Part shown: positions 51,331 through 64,000 of the stretch, in pieces | How the letters are laid out: every line of letters begins with the position of its first letter | Position numbering within the stretch: the stretch's first letter is position 1 | Origin: Pelecanus crispus | Lineage: Eukaryota; Chordata; Aves; Pelecaniformes; Pelecanidae | NCBI RefSeq assembly: GCF_030463565.1 | Contig: NC_134656.1 | Coordinates: 7,302,501 to 7,366,500, forward strand | Direction: 5' to 3' | Length of the DNA stretch: 64,000 nucleotides | Notes under the pieces: model-generated | Databases searched by the model: none | Told to the model about the DNA's origin: nothing | What the model saw: only the letters and a program-made list of their open reading frames with translations | Made by a program: the position numbers and the translations under genes

Positions 51331-54300
51331 GATTAATATATGTTAGCTGAATTTTTGACCTTTGGATTTTGGAAGTCACTTCATGCTATTTTTTTATTGG
51401 ATATAATTATTATATGCAAAGTGTAAGCTTTTGGGATTCACAGAATGCCTGGGGGGCAGGCAAACTGTCATAGTTTAGTCTGGCAGAATCCTAGAGGTAA
51501 TCAGAAAGATCTAGAAATAACCTATGCATTTTATTTAAAAAACATTTAGGCAGAAATCCTGGTTTCACTGAAGTTAGTGTTAAGAATCACATTGATTCCA
51601 AAGGATTTTGGATAAGACCTGTGCTTTAGGTTTTGTCATGAGTATTAAACTCCAGTGCAATCAAATTGAATATCAATTAAAAATTATTTTCACATGAACT
51701 GCTAATGAAACCTCCATCCCTCATGCCTAAAATATACACTGAATTTGATGGATATTTGTGCCTTGCAATATCATGAAGGATACGATTCTAAATTAAAAAA
51801 ACTTGAGGAACATTTTGGATGGAAGAATATCCAGCAATCTGGGACCTTCTCTAAAAGCCAGTTTAGGCTTGGATTTGCTGTTTTAGGTAATCTGTTTCCA
51901 AATTCTTCACTTGCTCGCCAAGTGCAGTGTATCATATTGCTCTAAATGCTGTAAATGGATATTTCACTGGTTTAAAGTCTAATGCATGGCTGGTTGATGC
52001 TGCTGATAAAAATATCAGGGAATCAGCGGCACAGAATTGTGCCCACATTCCTTATTTTTCTGGACCCAACATACAGGATTTTTGGGGGAATTTCAGGAAG
52101 ATAGGTGGGTACATTTGCGCTTCTATGGAATAAGTCAGATGAGGAGGTAATTTTATTAGTCACAGTATCATTTCTGTACAGAACACTGCAGTTTGTGAGG
52201 AAGTGGAAAGACACGGCAAGAAGGCGAATGATTTACATTGCTGAAAAACATAAAAAAGTTTTCCATTATGACTAATCAAAATGTATCACCACTGTACCCC
52301 AAAAACGTGTGTGTGTGTATATATGTATATCTAAAAAACCCTGGGATTGCAGCACCTAATATGCATGGTATTATAAAAAGGTTATTTGTCATAAGAGTTT
52401 ATTTTAGAGAGGAACATCAGTATTTTGTATAAAATTGGCAAAAATCTGAAAGCTCACCTTACCCATTGATATGTAATGTAAAGGAAATATTATTCCTACA
52501 TGGACAGAAGAAAAATGGCATTAAAGGTTTCAGTATACTTTTCAGAATGATCAAATGTATCTAATTAGTTTGTAAACATATGATCTTTAAAAGCTGCCTT
52601 TAGCAGTCAGCAATAATACCGAACTATCTCAATATACTGTTGATTTCCCCTTGGCAAAACATTTCTGATTGCTTCAGAGTCATTAACAGTTATTTAAACT
52701 TTAACTAGAGAGTCTAGGAAGTTATTCAATTAAGGAGATATGTTCTGATGGAAATGTCCTAAATTTTTCTTCTCAGCCTCTAAAATCAGAATTACTAATT
52801 ATTTTGCTAGATAAAGGGGAAAAAGTTGCAGAGAAGTCACTGTAAAGCAGCTTGTGTTATCTTCACACAACACTGAGCACTGACTCTGCTCAGAGGTGGC
52901 CTCTGGAGATGGGCAACTGCACACCCGTTCTCTTAGCTCACATTTAAACATTTTTAATAATAATGAACTATGGGTTTTGGACTACAGTTTGAGCTACTTT
53001 CCAGATCTTGAGCTCATTTTCATTGTATTGTCCCATGCTTCAGTTATATCAGTAGGAGTTTCTCCCAGAAGAGGTGTTCTGAGTAGATAAGCTAGCCTAG
53101 ACGGAGCTGAGACTGGAAACTACTGGTTTTGTTCTCTCTCTTTCCTCGTTCCTTTTCCTTCTGTCTTCCCGTGTTCCTGCTAGAGTAGTTTTCTTGTTCA
53201 GAAGCAACAGCTCAGGAGACACTTCAAATTTCAAAGGGTATTTAAGATTAGAGGTTTGATTTATTTTAAAGAACTTAAACCTCCATTGAGCTGCATTGTA
53301 AAGGTTAGAGCCGAATTTCTGATCCTGCTGAATTCGATGACGCTACTCTTATTGATTTTGCTGAGGGCAGATTTTCCCACTCTGTGTGTATCCCCGCTAC
53401 AGAACATGCTGAGGATCTATACCCACATCCTTCAACATATACCCACTTTGCAATCGACTTTGTAGCTTACAAAGGTTGATCGTGCACCAAAAGTTTCTGG
53501 CCATGTGTGGTAAAGATAAGGAAAAAAAGTTACTTTCTGAGAATAACATATTTATTGTTATTATCAGTGATCTCTTTACAAAAGAGATCAGTATTTTTGC
53601 TGTTTAATCTAGATTTTGTTTATATTTATATTTTAATCATATTTTATTACAAAACTAAGGGGGAAAAAAGAACCGTATCGTCCTCCTCAGGTGATGTAAA
53701 TGTTTTTGCTAGAGCCAGGAATACCCTGGTCTCCTGGATTCATTCTGTGTAGAAAGCTGCTCTGTTCTGTTGAATCCTACTTGCCACGAAGGGTTTAGGC
53801 TATATATGCCAAATGGCTGCAGAGCCAAAAAAGATACTGTTCAAAAGAGCCTGGGTAACTGAAGTGTTTTTGGAAAAGGCATTGAGGTAGCTTTGAAAAT
53901 CTCACAAGCAGTTCTGTCTTCACATACAAAGGAAAAACTCACGTTGAAGCATAGAGAAGAAAAACATAGTATTTCTTATTTTTAAGCAACATTTTGTATT
54001 TGTTTTGTGTTTTGTCATTTTCAAGTAGTATCCAAATGTTTTCTGAGTGTTAATTAAATTACTTTTGCCATGTCATGGCAGAGTAAATATTGCAGCGTCA
54101 GTGTTACTAGTGAGAAAATGAAGACAGGATTTGGGAAATGACCAGTGCCGTACCCAGAGTGCCAACTCATCCACTACTGGTGCTTGGTCCAGTTCAGTTT
54201 GCTGGATTGCTCCTTTTTCTGATACAAGGCTTTTTTTTTTAAAAGAAAGGATGTTTTTGGAGTGAATGGCATATTGCTATATTTCCTCTTCCATATTATT

Positions 54301-57300
54301 TAGATATCTGTTTCCAGAAAAATGAATGCAGTGAAACAGGACAGTTTTAAATGACCTAAGAAACTGATACTAATAATTAGCTATCAAGTCTGTCTTTTTT
54401 TTTTTTTTTTGCAAACCCCCAAAGGAGCACATCTGCAGTATGTACAGTATTTTTACAAGCATTTTTTAGGATAGAGAAGATAAATGCAAGAAGCAGTATG
54501 TCATAATCACAACAAGGAAGCCGAACCATTAACATGAAATATGGGCTGAAGCAAAGCAGCAGATATATGTTCTCCTCCTTTTATAAGGGTTTCTGAGTTG
54601 GTAACATGTTTTACCTTAGCAATTCATTACAGTTGCCCTTCATATTTTAAGAGCTCTTTATAATATTCAAACTCTTTGTCTTCTAAAGACAATGTTAACC
54701 AGATGACTCAATGTAAATAAATGAAGATCCCCAGTGACAGAATTTATTGGCTGGCACATGCCACAACAACATATTTTTTGTACTATTGCTGTCCGGATGG
54801 GAAAGGCTCCTTTGAGAAAAGACATTGTCTTAGACCCTGAGCTAAAGTTATTTATCTGTTGCTGGTTAGGAATGGGGGCGGGGGGGGGGGAACCTTTCCT
54901 ACCCTAGAGCACTAAGGGGAATGCATACAAAGAATAATGATAAAATCAGTCACTGTTATATAAGTGATGATGAGAATAATGGAAATGTGGCTTGAATAGT
55001 CTGTTTAGTGAAAGCTGTGATCTAAGGCGTTTGATGGAAGCAATCACTATTTTAATCTTCACAGTTTGGGGGAAGGGAAAAAGCCAGTTGCATCATTTTT
55101 AACAGGTTCTTTTCCTTTTTTTTTCCCTTTTTTCCTTCTGCCTTGTGGTTCTGCCTAGCTGCAAAAAAAAAAGTGATCAGAAATGATCTAAGAAAAGTTC
55201 ATTTCTGAAGAGGGATGAGGGAGGTGGTTTGGGGTTTTTTTTGCCAGTATCTGATGTGCGGGGAAAAAACAAGCGGGGTTGGGGGGGAATAACAAACTTG
55301 ACTTAACCTAAATACATTCTTGACCTATCGTCCAGTTCAGTGAATTGCCTAAATATGTTCTGCTTATATACATAATACTTTTCTACAATGCATGATACTG
55401 ACCCATCCTGTTAAGGCCACCATATTGTAATCTGATGGCTTTTAATCCTGCTAGAGGAAACTAGATGTAGAAGTGTAGTGCAGAGCGCTGGAGATCGGCA
55501 AATAAAACAGCTTTATCTCTGTACTTACACGTGTGCCTGGATTTACTCCTACAAAGCAGGTCTGTCATCCCTGGGGCATTTTGGTGCAAAGGGCAAATGT
55601 GTGTATGAACATTGACACACTTGGAAACAAGCTGAGGGTATGGATATTTCTGAATTACTGCTGACACAAGGGAAAAAACTGTACCCTAATCTCATTGTGA
55701 GGACATTTAAATTCGCCGTATAGCCCTAATGCTGGAAGGAGGCAGATCTCCCTGGCACCTGGGCAGAGCGACCACAGCTTGTGGAGGGGCAGGACCTGCC
55801 CGCAGAGGGAGGGTCTGTATTGACCCAAGGGTTGGGGGCCTCTGTAGAAGCCTTAGAGCAGTGTTACAACAGTCAGGCATGCTGGTAGCTGTCCTGGAGT
55901 TTTACTCAATTTAAAAATCAATGTTTGGGGGTTTATTTTATCCCTTTCTTTGCAAACAAAGGTCTATTTACAGTGAACACATGGGATTCTCAAACAAAGG
56001 CAGTTTTAAAATTAACAGTGTCTGAAAATAAATTTAGGAAAAAGTTCGAAGTATATAGCAAGGCTAAATTTCTCTTAAGTTGAAGGCATGCAATTAAGTA
56101 GCAAAGCAAATTAAAATAAAGATACATCTGTGCTCTACTACACAACTAAACATAAAGGAGCAAAATTGATTCTGGCATCTATCCCGTGTACCTGCAAACC
56201 AGCTCCGAAGCTCAGTACAACAGTATAACAACTCATTATGCTGGCTATTCCCACTGTGCAGTAGTAGAAACAGCCGCTGGGCAGTCTCACCTGGCAGCAC
56301 CGATACGGCTTCTGCTAATGAGATGCATTTTCACGAGAGGAAGGTTGGCGCTGGTGTCGGAGCATTTTCCTGGAACAACAGGGCTTGATGCGGCTCCTCC
56401 AGAGCCCCTCAAGCACCCTGGCAGACCTGGCCAGCCTCTGCAATGCTCCGACCTACAGCAGGTCGCAGAATTTGACTTGAACTAATTCCCTACCAGGAAA
56501 CGCCATTTGAATTCAATTACTGTTTGCAAAAAGCAGACGCATTGGAAGAAATTTTTTTTTTTCCCCCCGAATAAAAGTAGAGAATTGTTTTGGATCAAAA
56601 AGCTTTTGTATTTAATTTTAAACTCACTCACTAGTTGAAAGATTACATTGGTTCAAATAGAAAAGGGAAAGAATTAAAACTGAGATAAATATTTGCAGAT
56701 AAAACATTTAGGCTGCTCTAAAATGATTTTTGTCTCTAGAATTTCATTTGGGTAAAAATTATACAATTTCGGAAGTTCATTCAGATTTTCTGGATTACTG
56801 TATTTCCAAATATCTCTTTCTTTTAATTTTTTAACAGAAAGCAAACATTTTCCCACAAGGTTTATCTTCATCTTATTAACTGATTTGCTAAAGCATACAA
56901 AACTGTCTGTTGAAAAGTCTGCACAATGATTTCATAGACTGTGCTTTTTTAAATGGGGAATTCTGTTTTCATCTTCAGGGAGGCTCAAACACTGCAGATT
57001 TTCTCTGTTGAGAAAACTCGACTCATGTTAAACACACCTGGCTTAAAGATTTCACTAGAGGCTCATAACAGTATTCAAGTTCAGTGAAATTTTCATGATG
57101 ACCTTTGACACTTCAGGGTCAGGGTGTAGAAAAAGGGGTCCAGCTTTCACATAAAAGATGATTTTTCTTTGCGCCTACAACCTGACTCCACCTTCACTCT
57201 CAGTTACTACTTCCTAATACGATGTTGGTGGCCAGTCTATTTTATTTGTTTGTTTAAGCTTTTTCATAGATTCAAATGCTGATAGTCTTGCTAGATGCTC

Positions 57301-60146
57301 AGAACCGGCTAAGTGCTGAGTGTCTGGCCAAGAAGCATAATCAGTCCCTTCAAAGCTTAGGAAGAAGGACATTTGTCCTTTCACCCTTTGCATGTCAGGC
57401 AACATAGTCCCTGCATTTCTTTCCTCTCTGTGGACTTGTGACCAAGCAGAAATATTGAAATCAGTATTGATATTGAAATATTGATAAACATGTTGGCTTA
57501 GTTCACCAGTACAGGTGTTAGCTCAGTTAACCAACCACTACATGTCTTGGTCCTGTTGGGCAATTTTAATTTTTTTTTTTTTTTAATAAGGTAAGACAAC
57601 CAGAAGCCTCTATGGGCACTGAAGACAGACAGTAGCCTACTGCCTGAGAAGGCATTCAACACCAGGTATGGCAACTGCAGGAAGTTATACAGAGCAGTGG
57701 CACTCATCAGTGTACAGGTGGAACTACTCAATGCATTGCAGACTTACAGCTGGAACAGCAGCAGATACCCTGATGTACATGTAAGCTGTTTAAGGACACC
57801 TCATTTCTCATTTTTGGGGGGAGAAATAAACTCTGGTTCATTTCTAGAAAGCAAAACTGTGATCCAAATAATGAAAAGACTTGAAGAATGAATACCTAAA
57901 CCACAGGAGTATTAAGGAATATCACTGATGTATAAGAGAAATGACTTCTGCAGTGGCATTGTGTTTTAGTTTTTGTGGACTGTTTAAATGGATTCCTACA
58001 AAAAAAAAAAAAAAAAAGAAGATACCTCCAAGACCATATATCTTAGTTGTCTTGAATTCAATACAGGTTAAGTAAGATAGTCTAGGTTTAGTCTGTTGTA
58101 AACAGTGATTCACTGGGCATGATTCAGCTGTCATGTACTTTTGTACAGCAATTACTTAACTGAATGAGTATGGAAGATACTTTTCTTCAGGTCTCTGAGA
58201 AACAGCAGAGGGTATATAACTTTGATCGAATAACAATGTTAGAAACAGAAAATATGTTGAGTTTAAAATTCTGACTTGCAGGCTGCAATCCAAGTTCCCC
58301 AATTTATATAAGTTGTATTGAATATTATGTACATACATCTGGTGGAAAAGGCTGTGAGGTTTTTTGTGCTTGTCAGTGTCAGTCCTGGCTAAGACATAGA
58401 GCTGGCTTAAATGGGGTTTCCAGTAATGATGGCATGCAAGATAACAATTGTGCGCATTTCTAAACTCTGATGATTTGTCAAAAAATCACCCTGAGATGAG
58501 AAATTTTACTGAGCACATAGTCTAAGGGTTTCAAGATGAAAGAATGCTCAGTAGAGCTGGACAAAATGTAGCAAGTACTTTTTATGGATAAAAAAATTGA
58601 TGGCTCACAATATTGTTTTCCTTTAGATGCAGGGGAAAAAAAAAACGTGATGTGCAACAGTACCTGCAAAACTTGAAAAATAACATTCAAAAAGCCCTTT
58701 AAAAACCAATTCTGGCTCTTGGAACATCATGATATTGCCTAAAGTTAAGGCCACCCAACTGATATATGGAAAAGTCAGGTCTCCGCTTTGCCCTGAGTTT
58801 GTGTCTTTCAGACCTCAAATGTGTCCTTAAAGCCACTAGGTTATTTGGTGGTAGGTAGCAAGGGGAAAATTTTCAGAGAAGTAATGTCCGTCCAGATCAG
58901 CAGAGCATTCAGCCCAGCGTGATATGAAATAAAGTTACAGCCTTTCTTGGTGCTCCTCTTGGCTATTAGACCGTACGATTTGCTGGAGGTTTCCGCTGAA
59001 AGCGAGAAAGCTGGCTGCCTTTCCCTGTTACAGATGATTGTCAACAGAAACGTCCTCATCTCACACGTTGTTAGTGACAATGGGAAAGTACTGTTTTAGT
59101 AAATAAATCAGGAACCATTTAAGCACTGTAGAGTTGTGCAACTTCAGGGGCAAGCCAGGGATGCCTATAAGCTTAGTCTTTTTCTCTATAGTAAATCTGA
59201 GTTTAAGGTGTTCAAAAGGCATTGTTAGATTTTTTTTTTGTTTTCTTCTGGAAAGCTCAGCTAAGGAATTTGGTTTTCATGATGCCCCTTAGGGTGCCCA
59301 CAAAGTAATAAGTCAGCATCATTTTCTAGCTGCAGTTGATAACATTTATTGCTAATTCTTTAAACCCTTCTTTAAAAGAAAACAAGTCTGCAACCTGCAT
59401 TGCACCCACAGGAATAATCTTTCTTTTCCTCAGTTTGGTAATTCAATTGTGACTTGTAAACTTGTGCAGTTGTAGCAAAAAAAGTATACAGTCAACTCTA
59501 ATCTATCTTGAGGAAAGTAAAAAGTGCTTACCACTACTGGTGTAGTAAATCCTGGCTACTTTATTAAATAAATGTAGAATTTCACTCAGAAGCCTTAAGG
59601 AAGAAGAGTTTTAGAATAACGGAACAATTTAGCACATTTTGAAGCTGAATAAAGATAGATTCAATTTTGGAGTGAGATTTAAATTGATAGCATACCAAAT
59701 CCAACTTAAAACTTGAAAAGTATAGGCATTATTTATGTCTTCTGAATTGTGAAAGGCAAACCATTCAGCTGGAGAAATTCTTGAGTATCATAATCTTTTT
59801 GGTACAGGAAAAATAAAGACTCTAAAAAAGATCCCATAGCTATTTATAATTATAAGATAGATCTTGAATAATCTTTACGTAATCACTACACGTGTAAGCA
59901 GGACAAGATCCAGCAGACAGTTAAGCACATGTATAATGCTAAAAGCTGAAGTGATTTCACGGCTATTGATACACTTGCTTCCGCATCTAAAGTTGCACGT
60001 CTGTTTAATTCTTTGTTGCACCAACAGAAGAGACTTTACAGGAATAGGTAAAGCCGTAATAAGTAATTTGACGTGCAATCAACCAACCAAATTTCTCTTG
60101 CTGTGCTAAACTAAGGACATTCCTCAAAGATGAAATCTCCACCCCA

Positions 60147-60751
60147 CTTTCAGGAGTCTCTGACTGAACCGTATTAATGTGGGTGGATTTGGGCACCAGA
60201 CCCCAACTTCAGAGAAGGACAAAGTCAGTATGACTCACATGAGTACTCATAAAAAAATCTGCTGTCCTCTAGCAAAGGAAGGGATATGACAAGATAATAA
60301 ATAACAAAAACATCCCCCCCACCCCCCGCTTTAGCCCAGGTGGGGTTATGGGAGCAGATGTTGCTTTAGCTGTTATGCTGCAGCCACCCACCTCCCAGCC
60401 CCACCTGGGGGCTCGGCTGGGAAGAGGAGCAATGCCCACGATGGGACTCATGGCAGTTCCCTGCCCTTTTGCTGGACTCAAGATGCCATCAGCTCTCCCA
60501 AGGTTGTTCTCACAGGGGAGAGTTTCTTTCTCTTGAGCACCAAAGGAGCCGATCTCCAGAGGACACTGTCCTCCAGTCAGCATTGGTGAGCCCTCCCTCG
60601 TTTGGGAGTATTCCTCATTGGCCACCCAGTGGGAAGATGGGGCCCAAAGAATTTCTCTTTGCTTTATCTTGAGGCCATTTAATCCCTCTTTCAGTTTTCA
60701 AGAAGACTACAGTCAGAGGAGTATTACAGTTCAGTCAGAGACTCCTGAAAG
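60147..60751. repeat. 23-bp perfect inverted repeat, 559-bp spacer
   Basis: Plus 60147-60169 is the exact reverse complement of plus 60729-60751 (arm GTTCAGTCAGAGACTCCTGA plus AAG). Similarity continues weakly for about 10 more bases on both sides (ATTAATAC against GTATTAC). No transposase is present between the arms. Confidence 0.85.
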
Positions 60752-61179
60752 AGGGAGGGATCCTGGTGCATGCTCCTGCAGCAACAGGATCCTCCTGTTG
60801 GCCTGGGTAGGCAGAGAGCTGCCAGGCTGATGGCTGCCACCCTGCTTTTCTCAGTGCCGTCTGTGACAAGAAGGTTTCCTCTGGCAAAGCATTGTGAAAT
60901 GGACTCCTACAAATTTATAAGAGCCAAACTACTTTGTTCAATGGAAGAAAGGAAGAAAGAAAGGGTGAAAGCAAATATTCAGGAAGATTTCCTGCAAGCA
61001 GAATTTACTATTATTTCTTCCTTCGTATTATTGCAAAAAGATGGAGAACTTTTACAAAAGAGTCTTCCTATTCTTTGAATGAGTCATGGCAATAATACGA
61101 TGTTTTATACTGCTTTCTCCATCTGTGAAACGTCTCTTATCTCAAAATAGTCTAAGACTGCAGAGCTGTCCTTATCACA

Positions 61180-61315
61180 GCTGTAGAGGAAGAGAAACTG
61201 AGTCATAGACAATTTATTTGCTTGGTTTGTCTCCAGTCACCCAGAGAATGATTATTACAAAGGGACACAGAACTCAGGTTCCCAAAATCTGCTCCCCAGC
61301 TCTAACCAATTCCTT
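61180..61315 (+). mobile_element. MIR/CORE-SINE-like relic
   Basis: GAGGAAGAGAAACTGAGTCA, then CCAGTCACCCAGAGA, then GGGACACAGAACTCAGGTTC and CTCCCCAGCTCTAAC. These follow in order the well-known MIR core, in which a GAAACTGAG block, a GTCACacaG block and a GAac.CAGG block are consecutive. It is heavily diverged and fits an old amniote SINE. Confidence 0.55.
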
Positions 61316-64000
61316 TGTCTTTAGTAATTAGGACTATTTTAAGCAATGATCTTCACTGTGATCCTGCATAGCTTGGTGTAAAGAAGAGAAAGCTCAACTT
61401 ACATCAAGAGTTGCACAGTCACAGAGGTGCAAAAATGCAGGTGAGAGCTGAGCAGGGTCACGGCTTGGAAAAAATGTATTTAGATCACATAGGGGCATGC
61501 CAGAAAACACCCAGAGAAACAAGAGCACAAAGTCTGTTTGGTCAGTTGAATCTGACCTCCTGCAAATTCACCAAGATGGGTTTTTAGTATTTTTTGTTGA
61601 TGGTGCATGATCCAGGTGATGAAGCAGAGTACTGTCATGTACATGCTGGCATTGACTGGACTCTGCCAGAGTGGGAGTCTACAATTCAATCTTTCCTGTA
61701 CAGTCTAGTCCTGTATTTTATATAGAGACACACTAGATTTGACACATCTGAGTCATCATATAGGTTTTGGAAATCCATACTTGTTTTATCATCTCTAAAC
61801 ATTTCACATATTTTTATTTCCCCAAATAACCAAGGTTATTGCCAGTGCAGAAGTACCAGCATGGAATGGGTTACAAAATATATTATCCTTAATGTATTAA
61901 GGATGCTTTCTCAAAATTCATACTGGCATTGGGAATACACAAATTCCCTTTGGCATTCCATCTGATGTTGTCTACACAGATTGAGGCGAGTGGTTGGCAT
62001 TTATCTGTGAAATGGTTAGGAACTGGATTATTTATGTATTTATGCATCATGGTTTCTAGATGCTTATTCTTCACCAGCAGATAAGGAGTCCCTGTTTAGA
62101 CTTATAAGTCTGGGTGAAGTTGTAATACTGCAGAATATGACTGTACTGCTAGGAACTGTTTTGTAAGCAAGATTAATTTATGTGGCAATGAGCTGCCAGG
62201 CCACTGGCCTTGAACATAGCACTGTGGTTAAAATATAGTTGAAACAGTACTTTAGAGACAATTATGAATGGCTTTCTGTATTGGTCATACGACTGCATTT
62301 AATTTGCCTGCAACATGAGTTGTCGATGGGAGGAGGCTGGATATCCTTGTTAGCTACATAAGTAAAAACCAGAACTGAGGACCTGAAATGAAACAGGATT
62401 AAATCATCTTAATTTATGGCCAGACTCTAAATTCAAATCTCCACATCTGTAGGAGTTGTAGTAAAACAATGCGTGCCCTTTAAACATTGACTAGTATGTT
62501 CAAAGGCAATGCAAAATGTCATACACCAACAATGCATTTTTTTCCTCTTTGAAGTTGGTGAATTTTGGTATTGGTCACAGAGAAAGTGAGAACCAGACAG
62601 CACAGGGACATTTCTTTGCTCCCAAGCTTTCTTCCCAGCTACTATTTAAAAAAAAATTACAGAATTCAACAGTGCAGTTTAGCAAAGCTTTTCTTAGCTC
62701 TGTGCTCATTACTATCGTTCTGTAGGCTACAGAAATGCCTGTAAGCCACATAAATAAATGAATGCACTAAGTGAGGGTCAGAGCTCAAAGTGCTTAAAAC
62801 CTTCTACTTCCATCCAGATCAGCTCACAGGTAGGGAGGGGACTGACAGCTACCAAAGCCACCGGTGTGAGGGGAGCTGGAGAAGGGACAGTTCAAGCTGA
62901 GACCAGAGGAATACACTCAGACTCACCTTGGTTACTTCACTTGCATGCCTTAGAGGATTTTGGGCTATAAAAGGAGCACAACTGACTGCTGAGTCTGAGA
63001 TTGGAAATAAAGCAAGGTAAAGAAGTGCGTGAATGAGGTGACAAGAGCCTCTGCTACTTTTTTTTTTTTTTTTGGTAATATGATGGCCTTAAGCACACAA
63101 AAATAGGAAAACATATGCTTTATTGCAGTGGTCTGGCCAGAACTGATCTACTCAACAGATGATCTATGTGCCCAACAGATCCTTAATATTGTAGAGTGAT
63201 GTGCGAAGAAAGTTCTAAATTGCAATCTTGAATTTCAGATTTCTAGGGATGGGGGAACTGAATTCAACACGCAGAGTCCTAATTCACCCCTGCGATTTTA
63301 GTAAAAGTCATATCCAAACCCAAAATGGAATTAGTTCTGTAGAAATTGTGGGAAAAAAATAATCCATATTTCATACTGGGACTTCAGCTTGATTCATTCT
63401 TATTCTAGTTTGTGCATATTTACAGCTTCACAAAGCTCTCAGGGTGGACTGGATCATTTGTCTTGAAATATGTAGGATTTGTCAGCAACTACATGTATTT
63501 GAGACACTAGTATGGATGTCCATTTACACTGCCTTATGCACCCCGTGTCCTTATTGTGAAGCAGCACGTTAAAGTCCAGTGTGAATGCTCTGTTTAGGGG
63601 TAAAATAACCGTAGATGAATGTAGATGAATATCAGAGGAGTGTCTGGGAGGTTTATGCTATGCCATACTTAAGACACTGTTCTCCTGAGCATTAAACATT
63701 TGTGGTGCACTCCTAATTTATATACTTTATATCTTTGGTTGAGTCTCTTAGACTGTTTCTTTGAAAAAAAAAAAAGAGCCATAAGCAAGGAGCAGCAATG
63801 CATCCAGACAGCTTAGTGTATTTTGCATCAACCTCTTGTGCAGTGATGCAGGGCGGTCCCCAGGTGTGCAGAGCTGCAGGCTGAGCAAGTCTTACTCTAG
63901 GGAGGAGCAGTCAGGGGCAGAGAGCAAACAACCCCTGTAGTTAACACGGCCAGCAAGCATGAATGCTGTGACTGAATCAGGTATTTGGCTCCTTTCCAGA

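Larger units (their letters stand above)
51331..64000. other. intergenic, no gene recognised
   Basis: A 12.7-kb AT-rich stretch downstream of CBLN4. Simple runs include T at 54397-54410, G at 54876-54890, A at 58000-58017 and T at 63059-63075. The inverted repeat (60147/60729) and a MIR-like relic (61180-61315) are listed separately. Short open frames on both strands (for example minus 60269-60625) show no known domain. Confidence 0.5.

Noticed and set aside
60269-60625. Minus-strand open frame of 118 codons
   Set aside because: Low-complexity Gly/Pro/Ala composition driven by a local GC patch; no domain and no splice signals.

Overview
The window reads as nuclear DNA of a bird, most likely a passerine. 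The evidence is a CR1 LINE and CR1 3'-end fragments, two avian endogenous-retrovirus LTRs, and a short element with a tRNA-Ile-like head joined to a CR1 3' tail, the architecture known from passerine genomes (TguSINE1 type). Coding content is low, introns are long, and one CpG island is conspicuous. The CBLN4 ortholog suggests a region equivalent to chicken chromosome 20 or human 20q13; that placement comes from remembered synteny, not from the sequence.

Region 1 (about 986-26904, + strand) holds a spliced formin gene. Thirteen exons are recognisable: a PH-like exon, a second PH exon pair running into a short proline-rich FH1, and a complete FH2 actin-nucleation domain ending at a stop 34 codons into the last exon. 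The 5' end lies before the window. At least one exon between 1160 and 5059 is missing from my model, because the splice phases do not match there. PH plus FH1 plus FH2 with no GBD/FH3 seen fits the PH-domain-containing formin class (PHCF), which I recall being described as lost in humans. Its introns carry an antisense ERV LTR, a 5'-truncated CR1, the tRNA/CR1 SINE and a pair of octamer palindromes.

Region 2 (26905-44500) is intergenic. It holds a probable poly(A) signal for the formin, a CRE-like doublet, two phase-compatible exon-like segments of an unidentified gene (32647-32969), a CR1 fragment, a solo LTR with a perfect 5-bp target duplication, and scattered old repeats.

Region 3 (44900-50222, + strand) is CBLN4, a three-exon secreted C1q-family synaptic organiser of 196 residues. 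Exon 1 sits in a strong CpG island and two candidate poly(A) signals follow the stop.

Region 4 (50223-64000) shows no recognisable gene. It contains a MIR/CORE-SINE-like relic and a 23-bp perfect inverted repeat with a 559-bp spacer.

The two named genes are independent: one is a cytoplasmic actin regulator, the other a secreted synaptic protein. Nothing in the sequence suggests they work together.
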